From Streptomyces sp. NL15-2K (GTDB taxonomy: Bacteria > Actinomycetota > Actinomycetes > Streptomycetales > Streptomycetaceae): DNA of 64,000 nt. A program made the translations under genes and the position numbers. The notes below the pieces were generated by a model. The model was given only the letters and a program-made list of their open reading frames with translations, was not told where the DNA came from and searched no databases. Numbering within the stretch: the stretch's first letter is position 1; the number at the start of each line of letters is the position of its first letter. The stretch covers positions 9,547,001 through 9,611,000 of the forward strand of contig NZ_CP130630.1 of assembly GCF_030551255.1 (NCBI RefSeq), read 5' to 3'. This document shows positions 25,281-38,200 of the stretch, one piece after another.

Positions 25281-25343
25281 ACGTGGTTGCCCCGCGCCGC
25301 CCGGCCGTCCACCGGCCCCCATCGACCCCTCGGAGCGACCGTC

Positions 25344-26204
25344 ATGACGCTCGTCCATCTCTTCCCCGGCCAGGGGGCCCACCGGCAGGGCATGGGACGT
25401 GACCTCTTCCCCCGCTATCCGCACCTGGTGCGGCGAGCGGACGCCCTGCTCGGCTACTCGATCGAGGAGCTCTGCCTCGACGCGCCGGCCGACAGGCTCT
25501 CCGACACTCGCTACACCCAGTGCTCGCTCTACGTCGTCGGCGCACTGGGCTACCTGGACCTGGTCCGGGAGAGCGGCGAGGTACCCGACTACGTCGCCGG
25601 ACACAGTCTCGGCGAGTACGTGGCCCTCTTCGCCGCCGGGGCCTTCGACTTCCTCACCGGACTCGAACTGGTCCGCTACCGGGCCGAAGCGATGGCCGAG
25701 GCAGGGCCCGGTGCGATGGCGGCGGTCATCGGCCTGACCGAGGAGGCACTGCTCGAAGCCCTCCGGGAACACCCCGAGGTGGACATCGCCAACCTCAACG
25801 CGCCCACCCAGATCGTCATCTCCGGCACCGCGGAGGACGTACGGGCGGCAAGCCGGTCCCTGAACGGACTCGCGGAGGCCGTGATCCCGCTCAGGGTCAG
25901 CGGGGCCTTCCACTCCCGGCGGCTGGCCGGCGCGGCGGAGGAGTTCGGCGCAGCCCTGCGACGTCACCGCCTCGCACCGCTGCGCATCCCGGTCGTGGCC
26001 AACACCACCGCCCGCCCGCACACGGACGACCGGCTCGCCGACGAACTGCGCCGGCAACTCACCTCGCCGGTGCGGTGGACCGAGACCGTGCGGTTCCTGC
26101 TGGAGCGTCCCGACCCCGTGCTGCGCGAGGTCGGCCCGGGCCAGGTGCTCACCGGACTGGTCCAGAAGATCCGTGAAGCGGCGCCGGTCGGCGCGGAGAG
26201 GTGA
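25344..26204 (+). CDS. Free-standing malonyl-CoA acyltransferase (trans-AT)
   Basis: About 286 residues from the ATG at 25344, preceded by GGAG at 25332-25335. It is a FabD-like acyltransferase that loads extender units onto all PKS carrier domains. HLFPGQGAHRQGMG opens the fold, GHSLGEY holds the nucleophile Ser88, and the GAFHS motif with the catalytic His near 190 is the type that selects malonyl over methylmalonyl. None of the three PKS proteins contains an AT domain, so this enzyme must supply them. Malonyl specificity means methyl branches must come from the two C-methyltransferase domains. Its stop overlaps the GTG start of the first PKS (26201-26204). Confidence 0.95.
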   Translation: MTLVHLFPGQGAHRQGMGRDLFPRYPHLVRRADALLGYSIEELCLDAPADRLSDTRYTQCSLYVVGALGYLDLVRESGEVPDYVAGHSLGEYVALFAAGAFDFLTGLELVRYRAEAMAEAGPGAMAAVIGLTEEALLEALREHPEVDIANLNAPTQIVISGTAEDVRAASRSLNGLAEAVIPLRVSGAFHSRRLAGAAEEFGAALRRHRLAPLRIPVVANTTARPHTDDRLADELRRQLTSPVRWTETVRFLLERPDPVLREVGPGQVLTGLVQKIREAAPVGAER

Positions 26205-29200
26205 CCCAGGTGGTCGCGACCGAGTTCAGTATCACCGAGCAGGACGTCCGGTGCTTCGCAGCCGCGAGCGGTGACGTCAACCCCCTGCACACCGACGCCG
26301 GTTACGCGGCGAGGACGTCCTTCGGAGCCCCGATCGCCCACGGTGCGCTGGTCACCCTGCACGCGCTGGCGGCCCTGCCCGGCCGGCGGACCCCGCGCCG
26401 CATCACGGGGATCACCGCACGGTTCCACGCGCCCGCCTACCCGGGTCAGATCTACCGGCGTTCCGCCGAGCGGACCGAGGACGGGTTCAGTGTCCGGGTG
26501 ACCGACGGAAGCCGTCTGCTGCTGGACCTCACGGTGCGGACCGCGTCGGGCAGGCCCCGCGGCGACGCCCCGGTGGACGTCGCGGGACCCCGGCGCACGG
26601 AATGCGACAGCGTGTCCGTCGAGCAGACACGCGCCGGTGAACGGCGGGAGGCCGGCTGCCCGGCCGCCGTCGGCCAGTGGCGGGAACTACTGAGGGCCAC
26701 GGGCGCCGATACCGCCGGCGTCTCTCCCCGGCACGGGCTGCTGCTGGGCTGGGCGAGCTATCTGGCGGGCATGGAGATACCCGGCCGGGACGCGCTGGTC
26801 TCGGGACTCACGCTGCACTTCGACGACTCCGTCGCCGGGACGTCCGGCGAACTCCACGTCCGTGAGGCCGACGGCCGCTATGGCCTGATCGACCTGACGG
26901 GCGCGCTGCCCGGGCACGGCCGCGTCGAAGTGCGGGCACTGGTCCGCCGAACGGTGCCCGAATCCGATGTCGCCCACCTCCGCGACCTGATGCCGGCCGA
27001 CGTCTCCGGTGCCGGTCGCACCGCCCTGGTGGTCGGCGGCAGCCGCGGCCTCGGCGCGAGCCTGACCCAGGCCCTGGCCCTGGCCGGCTACACCGTCTAC
27101 CTGGGCCACCGCCGCAGTGCGGACGACGCCGCGCGGGTCCGCGCCGCCCTCGGCGAGCTCGCCGAACGGGTGCACCTGCTGCCCGGCGACGCCGCCGACC
27201 GGTCCTGGGCTCAGGCCGCCCGGGAGCGGATCCTCGCCGAGCGGGGACGCCTGGACGTCCTGGTGCTCAACGCCTTCCCGCCGGTCACCGCGCTCACCCT
27301 CGAACCGGAGACGGACGGGCGCGCCGCCGACTACCTGCACGACGCCCTGGAACTCGCCCGGGTGCCGCTCGCCGCTCTCCTGCCGGCCCTCGCGGAGGAC
27401 TCCGGCCACCTGGTCGCCGTCTCCACCGCATGGGTGGACTCCCCGCCGCCGGGCTGGTCGCACTACGTCACCGCCAAGACGGCCCTGGAAGGCCTGGTGC
27501 GCGCCGCAGCGGCGGAACGGCCGGGACTCGGCTGCACCGTCGTACGGCCCGGACGGATGCGAACGGCGTTCTCCGACTCCGTACTCGGCTCGGACACCGT
27601 TCTTGCCACCGAACAGGTCGCCGCGGCCGTCGTGGCCGGCCTCGACGCCGAGCCGAACCCCGGACAGGTCACGGTCCTCGACCGGTTCGACACCGCGAAA
27701 CCACCCGCCGCCGGGCGTCTGGTGGTCTCGGCGACCTTCACCACGGATCCGCTGGAGGACGGACTGCGGGCCTGGACCGACCGCCTGGGCCTCGGACTCG
27801 AGGTCGTACGCGCCGACTACAGCCAGGTCTTCCAGCAGTTGCTCGACCCGTCCAGCGAGAGCGGCCGCAACCCGGGCGGCTGCAACGTCGTACTGCTGCG
27901 CATCGAGGACTGGCTGGGAGACGACGCCGAGCGCACGGTGGACGACTTCGCCCGCGGGGCCGCCCAGTTGTGCGGCCGATCGCCGGTGCCGCTGCTCGTG
28001 CTGCTCTGCCCGGACTCCCCGCGGGCGGACCCCGCGCGGCTCGTGACACTGCGCCGGCGGCTGGCTGACGCGTTGGCCGAAGTTCCCGGCGCGCAGCTGC
28101 TCGACGCCGAGGAGTGGCGGGCCGGTGGCCGCAGGATCGCCGACTGCCACGACGCCCGGCGCCTGCGCATCGCCCACATCCCGTACGACGCCACCGGATA
28201 CGCGGCTCTCGCCACCGCGACGGCGAGAGCCGTCCGCGCGGCACTCGTCCCGCCGGCCAAGGTGCTGGTGCTGGACTGCGACAACACCCTCTGGCGCGGC
28301 GTCCTCGGGGAGGACGGCCCGCACGGGGTGGAGGTCGAGCCCGGACACCGCCGACTGCAGGAGTGGGCACTGGAGCTTCGCGCCACGGGTGTCCTGCTCT
28401 GCCTCGCCAGCAAGAACGAGGCCCAGGACGTGTCCGAGGTCCTGCGGGTGCGGGACGACATGGTGCTCGGCGAGGAGCACCTGACGGCGCGCCGCGTCGA
28501 CTGGGATCCGAAGTCCGCCAATCTCGCCGATCTCGCCCGTGAACTCGACCTCGGACTCGACTCGTTCGTGATGATCGACGACAACCCCGTCGAGATCGCG
28601 TCGCTCCGGGCGGCCTGCCCGCAGGTGCTGTCCCTCACCTGCCCGGCCGACCCCGCGGACCTTCCCGGCTTCGTCGACCGCGTCTGGGCTTTCGACCGGC
28701 TCGAGGTCACCGACGAGGACCGGGCCCGCGCCTCCCTCTACGAGGCGGCCGGCCGGCGCAAGGAGCTGCGCGGGGCCTCCGCCACACTGGCCGACTTCAT
28801 CCAGGAGCTGGACCTCCACGTCGACGTCCGCCCGGCGGCGGGGCCGGCCCTCACCCGCGTCGCCCAACTCACCCAACGCACCAACCAGTTCAACGTCGCC
28901 CCGGGCCGGCACCAGGAGCCCGAACTGCGGGCGATGCTCGCGGACCCCTCCGTACGCTGCCGCACGGTCCAGGTCACCGACCGGTTCGGCGACTACGGCG
29001 TGGTCGGCGCCGCCGTGCTGCGCACCGACGGACCGACGGCCGACCTGGAGACGTTCCTGATGAGCTGCCGGGTGCTCGGAAAAGGCGTCGAACACGCCTT
29101 CCTGGCACGGCTCGCGGCAGAGGTGGCGGACGAGTGCGCGGTGCTGCGGGTGACCTATCGGCCCACCGAGCGCAATCTGCCGGCCAAGCGGTTCCTGGAC

Positions 29201-32200
29201 TCCGTCGCAGGGGAGTGGGCCCAGGAGCGGCCCGACGGATCCGTGGTGTACGAGCTGCCGGTCGAGGCCGCAGCCGCAGTCGCGTTCCGCCCGGAAGCCG
29301 TCACCGAGCAGGCCGAACCCGAGGACCGGGCCCGGCCGGGCCGCCCGTCGGCGGTGCCGGGGCACCGCGCACTGGCCGACATCGCCGAAAAGCCACCGGT
29401 TCCCGCCGCGGACGAGGCGGCCCCCGTCGCCGGCGGCCCGCGCGACAACGACCCGTCCGCGACCGGCCGGCGCACCGCGCTCGCCAGGATCGTGCAGGTC
29501 GTGGCCCGAACCCTGGGGCTCCCCGCCGCCTCGCTGAACGCCGACACCACCCTCGAGGAATTGCGGCCCTCGTCGCTCGCCGTCGTGGACGCCACGGTGG
29601 CGCTGGAGGAGTGGTACGGCGAACTGTCCCCCACCGTGCTGTTCGAGCACCGCACCCTCGGAGCGCTGGCCGACGCCCTGGCTCCCGAGGACCGGACCGA
29701 GCCGGCCGTACGACCCGGCCCTTCCCCGCCGCCCGCCGTTCCCGCCTCCGACACCCGCGCCGAGGCCGGCCCGCGAAGGAATTCCGTGACGGCGGACCCC
29801 GGCACCGAGGGGATCGCCGTCATCGGGCTGGCCGGGCGCTACCCCGGAGCCCGCGACGTCGACGAGCTGTGGAACAACCTCCTTGCCGGACGGGACTCCG
29901 TCGGCGAGATCCCCGTCGAGCGCTGGAACCACGAGGCGCTCTACGACTCGGAAGGCGGCCCGGGCCGTACCTACTCGCGGTGGGCGGCGCTGATCGACGG
30001 CGTCGACGAGTTCGACTCCCTCTTCTTCGGGATCTCTCCCGCGGAGGCCGAACTGATGGACCCCCGCCAGCGGCTCTTCCTGGAGACCGCGCACCAGGCC
30101 CTCCAGGACGCCGGATACACCCCCGAGGGCATCGGCCGGAACACCGCTGTGTACGTCGGGGCGATGGCCAACGACTACGGCCTGTTCAGCGCCCAGGGCG
30201 CGCTCACCGGAGACGCGCCCTATCCGTGGGCGGAGGGCTATCAGATCGCCAACCGAGTCAGCTATCTCTTCGACTTCACCGGTCCGAGCCTGACCGTCGA
30301 CACCGCCTGCTCGGCATCGGGGACGGCCCTTGAGCTGGCCTGCGGTGCGGTGCTGCGCGAAGAGGTCACGGCCGCGGTGGCGGGCGGGGTCAATCTGGTA
30401 CTGCATCCCGCCCGGCACATCCAGTACGCGCAGATGGGCATGCTGGCGCGCGGCGGCCGCTGCCGGGCCTTCGGCGCCGGGGCGGACGGCTTCGTGCTGG
30501 GCGAGGGCGTGGGAGCCGTCGTACTCAAACGGCTCGACCGGGCGTTGGCCGACGGCGATCACATCCACGGAGTCATCCGCTCCGCGGTCGCCAACTCGGA
30601 CGGCCGTACCAACGGGTTCACGGTTCCGAGTCCCGCGGCCCAGGCGGCTCTGGTGCGCAAGGCGCACCGGGCCGCCCGAGTCGAGCCCGAGTCGATCGGC
30701 TACGTAGAGGCCCACGGTTCGGGCACCGCGCTCGGCGATCCGATCGAGGTGCGGGGACTCACCGAGGCGTTCGGGGGGCTGCGGGAGCGGGGAGCCCGGA
30801 GCGGGATCGGCAGCATCAAGAGCAACATCGGTCACCTGGAATCGGCCGCCGCCGTCGCCGGGCTGACCAAGGTGCTCCTGCAACTGCGGCACCGCACCCT
30901 GGCTCCGACCCTGCACGCCGATCCGGTCAACCCGCACATCGACTTCTCGCGCACACCGTTCCGCCTCCAGGAGTCCGCGGAGCCGTGGCAGGCACAGGAC
31001 GGTCCGCTCCGCGCCGGACTGAGCTCGTTCGGCGCCGGCGGAGTCAACGTCCACCTCGTGGTGGAGGAGGCCCCGTCCATGGCCCGGACCGCCGAGGACG
31101 TCGCGGGCCGATCCCACCTGATGGTGCTCTCCGGCCGGGACGAGGCCGACCTGCGGGACTACGCGGGCCGGCTGAGGTCCGCGCTGTCCGCGGGTCCGGG
31201 ACATCGGCTCGCCGACATCGTTTTCACGCTCCAGGTCGGGAGGCAGCCGCAGGACGAGCGACTGGCGTACCCGGTGACGGACCTGCCGCACCTGCTCGCC
31301 ACCCTCGAACTGATCGCGGACGGCCGGTCCTCCGAGGTGGCCGGACTGGTGCGCGGGCGGATCGGGGACCGCTCCCCGCTCGGAGACGTGTTCGGTTCCG
31401 GCCCGCAAGGGGTCGCCTTCCTGCGGGAGCGGCTGCGTGCCGGGGACCTGACGGTGCCCGCCAGGCTGTGGGCGCACGGCGCGGACCTGCCCTGGGCCGA
31501 ACTGACGGAGCCGGGGTGTCGGCGGGTGAGTCTCCCGCCGTTCCGGTTCGCGCCGGTCAGGCACTGGCTCCCGGCCGGTCTGACCGCCGCGTTGCTGCCG
31601 AGCGGCGGGGAGACGGTGAAGAGCGCGGGAGGCGCGGCGGGCACGAAGGACACCGGGAGTGCGGGGTCCGCGTCGGAGACGGTGCTGTACCGCACGGCTT
31701 GGGCGCCCGCGGCCTCGCCGGCACCCGGCACGTCGTCCCCGGCGCTGTCGGCTGGATCGGTTCTGTCGCACGATGGGCTGCTCGTGGTGACCGTCGGCGG
31801 TGAGCCGTCGTCCCATGGTGCCGAAGCGCTGTCAGATGTGACGACGGCGCACGCCGTGGACGTGGAAGCCGTACCCGGTCTTCTGGAGGCCCGCGCGGCG
31901 CGGATCGTCGTACTGGATCTGCGCCCGTACCTCGGGCAGCCGTTCTCCCTGGAGGCCGCCGCCGCCCTGCCGCTGGCGCTCGCGCGCTGGTCCTCCGACC
32001 ACGGACGCCCCGTCGAATGCGCGGTGGTGTGCCGTCCCGGCGATCCCGCCGTGACGGCCCTGGACGCACTCGGCCGCTCACTCGCCCTCGAAGGCGTAGG
32101 GCTGCGACTCGGCCGGATCGAGGTGGCCGACCCGGAACTCCCGCCCGTGCGCGACCTCCTGACCGAGGCACGCGGTCCGGACCGCCAGGTCCGACGGCTA

Positions 32201-35200
32201 GGGACACGGCGCTGGACGCTCCGGTGCGCCGCGGTGGCGCACGTCCCTGCCGAACCGCTCCGGAGCCCCGCGTCACCGGCGCGCCCGGGCGGGGTTCTGA
32301 TCACCGGTGGTGCCGGCGGCGTGGGGCGGCTGATGGCGGCCCATCTGGCCGAGCGACATCAGGTACCCGCCCTCGTCCTGCTCGGCCGCTCGCACCCCTC
32401 CCCGGACACCGAGCGGCTCCTCGCCGGCTTGCGGCGCCACGGGACACGGGCCTTCTACCTGCGGGCCGACGTCAGCGACGAGGACTCCCTGGGCGCTGCC
32501 CTGGTCCACGCCCGCGAACTGACCGGCGGCCTGCGGGGCATCATCCACGCGGCAGGTGTCGTCGACGACGCCCCGCTGGCGGCCAAGACCCCTCAGTCAC
32601 TGCGCACGGTCCTGGCACCCAAGGTGGACGGCACGCTGTTACTCGACCGCCTCACCGCCGCCGACCATCTGGACTTCCTCCTCCTCACCTCCTCCTTCGT
32701 CGGCTGGACCGGAAACGCCGGCCAGTGCGACTACGCGGCGGCCAACCGCTTCCTCGACGCTTTCGCCGAGCAGCGCGAGGAGCGGCGGATCCAGGGCCTG
32801 CGGCGCGGGCGTACGGTCTCCGCCGCCTGGCCCCTGTGGCGGGACGGCGCCATGCGGATGCCCGCGGATGTCGTACGACTGACCGAGACCACCACCGGAC
32901 TCAGGCCCATCGCCACCGCCCAGGCGCTGCGCGCACTCGACGAGTTACTGGAAGCGGAGTCGGGTGCGTACCTTGTCGGCCACGGCGACCAGCCCCGGAT
33001 CTCCGCGGCGCTCGGCACGGACCTCGCCGCCGGAGCGGCCGGACCGGCGGCGGTCGACGCCGGGACACTTCAGGAACAACTGATGGCGGAGGTCTCCGCC
33101 CTGCTGAAGCTGCCGCGCAACGCCCTGGGAACGGACGAGCGGTTCGGCGATGTCGGCATGGACTCCGTACTGACGATCCGGCTCGTCAACCGGCTCAACG
33201 AGTTGTTCGCACTCGCCCTGACACCGGTGACGCTCTACGAGTACCCCACGGTCGCCGCGCTGTCGGCGCACCTGACGGGTCGTCATGGTGTTGCCCCCGT
33301 AACGGAGCCGGACGCGTCGGCCCACCCCTCGCGGGCCCTCTCCGGCCCCGGGGCCGGCCCGGAAACCGTCTCCGTCACCCCAAGACCCTCCGCCGTCGCA
33401 GGCGCGGAGCCGATCGCCGTCATCGGCGTGGCCGGGCGCTTCCCCGGCGCGGACAACGTCGACGAGTTCTGGGCGAACCTGCTCTCCGGGCGCGACTGCG
33501 TCGGCAGCGGCGCGGACGGCAACTCGGGCGAACGGGTGGGCGGGCAGGTGCGGGCCTGGGCGGACGGCTCCGGCCCGCAGGGCGGATTCCTGGCCGACGT
33601 GGACGCCTTCGACGCGGCCTTCTTCGGCATCTCGCCGCGCGAAGCAGCCCTGATGGATCCTCAGCAGCGGCTCTTCCTCCAGGAGTGCTGGCACGCGATC
33701 GAGGACGCCTGCCTGGACCCGCGCGCCCTCGCGGGCTCGCGCACCGGCGTCTACGTCGGTGCGACCCTCAGCGACTACACCGAACTGCTCGCGCGCAGCG
33801 GGGACACCGCCCATGCCCACCTGGCCCCCGGCAACGTACACAGCGTCATCGCCAACCGGGTCTCGCACCAACTCGACCTGCGCGGGCCGAGCGAGGCGGT
33901 CGACACCGCATGCTCCAGCTCCCTGGTCGCCCTGGACCACGCCGTTGCCGCCCTTCGCTCCGGCGGTTGCGACCTCGCGCTGGCAGGCGGTGTCAACGTG
34001 TTGCTGTCGCCGACGTACTTCGACTCGCTGGCGGGCGCCGGGATGCTGTCCGCCACGGGTCGCTGCCACACCTTCGACCGGACGGCGGACGGTTACGTCC
34101 GTGCCGAGGGCGTGGCGGCCGTCCTGCTGAAACCCCTGGCCCGGGCGCTTGCCGACGGCGATCCCGTGCACGCCGTGATACGGGGCACCGCCGTCAACCA
34201 CGGCGGCCGGGCGCACTCGCTCACCGCGCCCCGTCCGTCCGCCCAGGCCGAGGTGATCACTGCCGCGCTGCGGGACGCCGGTGTACCGGGCTCCTCGCTG
34301 TCGTACGTCGAGACCCACGGCACCGGTACCGAGCTCGGCGACCCGATCGAGATCGAGGGCCTGCGCACTGCCCTCGGCAGCCTGGGCGCGTCCCCGCCCG
34401 GCTGTCTCCTCGGGGCGGTGAAGGCGTCCATAGGCCACGCCGAGTCGGCCTCCGGCATGGCCGGGCTGATCGCGGTCGTCCAGGCGATGCGCCACCGCAC
34501 CCTGCCGGGCACCCCCCATGTACGCGAGATCAACCCGCACATCGACCTTTCGGACGGCGTCCTGCGGCTGGCCACCGGCCCGGAACCCTGGGAGCGGAGC
34601 GATGCGCGCCAACCCCGGCGAGCGGGCGTCAGCTCGTTCGGCTTCGGGGGCACCAACGCGCACACCGTCCTGGAGGAGGCTCCCGAGGTCCCGGCCGCTC
34701 CTGTTGCCGGGCCCGGGCTCCAGGTGGTGACCCTCTCCGCCACGGACGACGAGCGGCTGCGCGCCTACGCGGAGCGTCTGCGGGCCTTCCTCGCCGGCGG
34801 CGACGTGGCGCTCGCCGACCTCGCCCACACCTCCCGCACCGGGCGGACCGCCCTGCCCAGCAGGCTGGCCGTGGTCTGCCGCGACACGGCCCAACTGCGC
34901 GAGCGGCTCGGCGACTTCCTCGCCGGACGGGACCACACCGGACCGGCCTCCGACGTGGCCGACCCTGCCCTGGCCGAGGCGGTGCGCACCTGGACCGCGG
35001 GCGGCCGGGTGGACTGGGCAAGCCTGTTTCCCCAGGGCGGGCGGCGGGTGCGCTTCCCGCTGTACCCGTTCGACACCCAGCTGCACTACGGCCCCCCAGG
35101 CATTGGGGTAGCCGCGCTCGGGGAGACCGCACGGCCGGCCCTCGACGCGTCCGCCCCCGCATCGGGGACCGCCCCGGGAGAAGGGGAAGCGGTCACCGGC

Positions 35201-38200
35201 CACACCCGCTACGAGCCCGCACTGCTGGCTCGTGAATGGCGCCCCGTGCAGGCCCCTCCCGCCGCACCGGACCGTCACCGTCAAGTGAACGTCGTGCTCC
35301 TCGGGCGCGAGACCACACTGCCGGTGACCGCCGCGCTGCCCGGCGCGGAAGAGGCCGACTGGATCGTGGTACGGGAGCGCTCAGCCCTGCCCCGGCTCGG
35401 GAGGGACGAGTACGAACTGGACCTGGACGACGGCGAGGCGGGCCGCGCACTCGGCGAACAGCTGCGCGCCGCCCATCCGCGGCTGGACGCCGTGGTGGAT
35501 CTCGTGGACCTGGCCGGTCCCTGCACGCTGGCACGGCAGTTCGGGCGCGTGGGGCTGCTGCAGGCCCTGGTGCCCGCGGCCGCCGACCGACCGCTGCTGC
35601 TGCTGCACCTCACGCCCTTCGCGACCGATTCCCCCTGGCCTGCGGCAGCCAGGATGGCGTCCCTCGTCCGGTCGATCGGAACCGAGTACTCCGACGTGTC
35701 GGCCACCACGGTCGAGTGCGACACCCCGTTCGGCGACGGCGAGGCGCTGGTTCGCCTGGTTCGCGGCGAACTGGCGTCGCTCGGCGCGGCCGAAGGACCG
35801 GGGGAACCGGAGATCCGGCTCACCGGAGGCCGACGGCTGGCACCCCGGTTGGTCCGGCTGCCGCGGTACGGGGAACAGCTCCTGCGGGCCGATCCGTCCC
35901 GGACCTACCTGATCACCGGGGGCACTGGCGGGCTCGGTCTCGCGACCGCCCGGCGGCTGGTCGAACGCGGCGCCCGGCGGCTGGCGCTGCTCGGCCTGCG
36001 ACCCCTGCCACCGCGCTCCACCTGGAGCCGGGACACGTCCGACGAGCGCGTCGCGGCACTGCTGCGACTGGAAGGCCTCGGCGCCCACATCGTCATGCAC
36101 ACCGGGGAGTTGACAGACCTGGCGGCACTGCGCCCCTTCCTCGGCCGGGTGCGCGACGAACTCGGGCCGATCGCGGGCGTCCTGCACTGCGCCGGGTCGG
36201 TCGAGCGGAAGACACCCGCGTTCGTCCGCAAGGAACTCAGCTCGATACGCGACACCTGGCGACCGAAGGGCGAGGGGCTGTTCGCACTCCTCGACGAGCT
36301 GCGTGAGGACGAACCCGACTGGATCGTCCTCTTCTCCTCGGTGTCTGCCACCCTGCCGAAGCTGGCCGTCGGCCTGGCCGACTACGCGTCGGCCAACGCG
36401 GTGCTGGACGCCGTGGCGGAGCGGGCCACCGGCCGTACCCGCCACGTCTCGGTGGGCTGGGGGAGCTGGACGGGCGCAGGCATGGGCGCCGTGCGCAGCC
36501 CGCGCTACTCCGAGCTGGGATTCGCTCCGCACACCGTCGAACAGGGCCTGGACCTTCTGGAAGCCGTGTTGGCATCCGGCCGGTCCCACCTGGTGGCGTC
36601 CGCCGTCAACCCTGCCGTGTGGCCCGCGCCGTCGCCTGCCCACGAGGACGAGGAGGGCCGCGTGGACGAGGAGGGCCGTGTGGATGAGGAGGGCCGTGTG
36701 CACGAAAGCGCGCCTGTGTACGAGGACGGTGGTGCGGACGAGGCGGAGACCGATGGCGCGGTGCTCACCACCGTCGCCGGGGCCGTCGCCGAACTCCTGG
36801 CCCGCGCTCTGCTGATGCCGGTCGAGAGGATCGGCCACCGGACGAACTTCGGCCAACTCGGCGTGGATTCCATCCTGGTGGCCGGCATCATCGCCGACCT
36901 GGAGGAACGCGTCGGCGAGCCGTTGTCGCCGTCCCTGGTCCTCGAGTACCCGACCGTGACCCTGCTCGCCGCGCACCTGGTGGCGGAGCACCCCGCCGGG
37001 ACGGCCCGCTGGACCCGGTCGGAGGGCGGGTCCGAGCAGGCCCGGATCGCCGGCGACGTCCACACGGACGACCGTCCGACGGTAACCGGTCCGGTCGCCG
37101 CCGGAGACCGTGTCCAGCGGCCCGGCCACGGGCTGGTGGCCGTGATCGGTGCCGCCGGCCGCTATCCGGGCGCTCCCGATCTCGACCGCTACTGGGAGTT
37201 GCTGCGTGAAGGACGCAGCGGCATCACCGAGGTTCCCGCCTCCCGCTGGGACCACCGCCGCCTGTGGTCGCCGCAGCCCGCGCCCGGCCGCAGCGTCAGC
37301 AAGTGGGGCGGATTCCTGGACGGCATCGAGGAGTTCGACCCGCAGTTCTTCGGCATCGGACCCGCCGACGCCGCCCACGTCGACCCGCTGATCCGCCTGT
37401 CGCTGGAAGCCGTGGAACAGACCCTGCGCGACGCCGGCTACCGCCGCGAGGACGTGGCCGGGAAACGGATCGGCTTCTTCATGGGCTCCGGCACCAGCAC
37501 CTACGGCAGCCGGGTGCCCGTTCCGCACCGCAACACGGTGACCGGCCTCAACCAGAATTTCATCGCCGCCCACGCCGCCCATGTCTACGACCTGCGCGGA
37601 CCCCACCTGACGGTGGACAGCGCCTGTTCCTCCGCACTGTCCGCGCTGTACCTCGCGCTGCGCGCGCTGGACGCCGGCGACTGCGACGCCGCGCTCGTCG
37701 GCGGCGCCGACCTGCTGCTCGACGAGACACCGTTCCTGAAGCTCAGCGCTTCCGGGGCACTGTCACCCGACGGCGCCTGCCATGTCTTCGACGCCGCCGC
37801 GAACGGCATCGTGCTCGGTGAGGGCGTCGGAGCCGTGCTGCTGAAGCCGCTGGACCGGGCGCTCACCGACGGCGACCAAATCCACGCCGTGATCGAGTCC
37901 TGCAAGCTGAACAACGACGGCCGGACGATGGGACTGACCACGCCCAACCCCCAGGCCCAGGAGCAGTTGGTGGCCGACACCCTGGCCGCCTCCGGGGTCA
38001 CCGCGGACACGGTGACGTATGTCGAGGCCCACGGCACGGGCACGATGATCGGCGACCCGATGGAACTCCAGGCGCTCACCCGCGCCTTCCGCCGCACCTC
38101 GGACGCGGTCGGCCACTGCGCGGTCGGCAGCGTCAAGTCCAACATCGGGCATCTGCTGATGGCGGCCGGCATGGCCGGGCTCCACAAGGTGATCCTCTCG

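Noticed and set aside
30293..30320. KS1 as non-elongating because its active-site motif is DTACSAS rather than DTACSSS
   Set aside because: The Cys and both His (EAHGSGT and GHLES) are present. The Ser-to-Ala change is outside the triad and also occurs in KS8.
26687..31816. A 1709-codon minus-strand open frame opposite PKS A, and similar long antisense frames across the PKS genes (for example 47170-50934 and 60921-63875)
   Set aside because: High-GC coding sequence leaves the complementary frame nearly free of stops. These frames are Arg/Gly/Pro/Val-rich, carry no motifs, and lie opposite strongly supported PKS domains.
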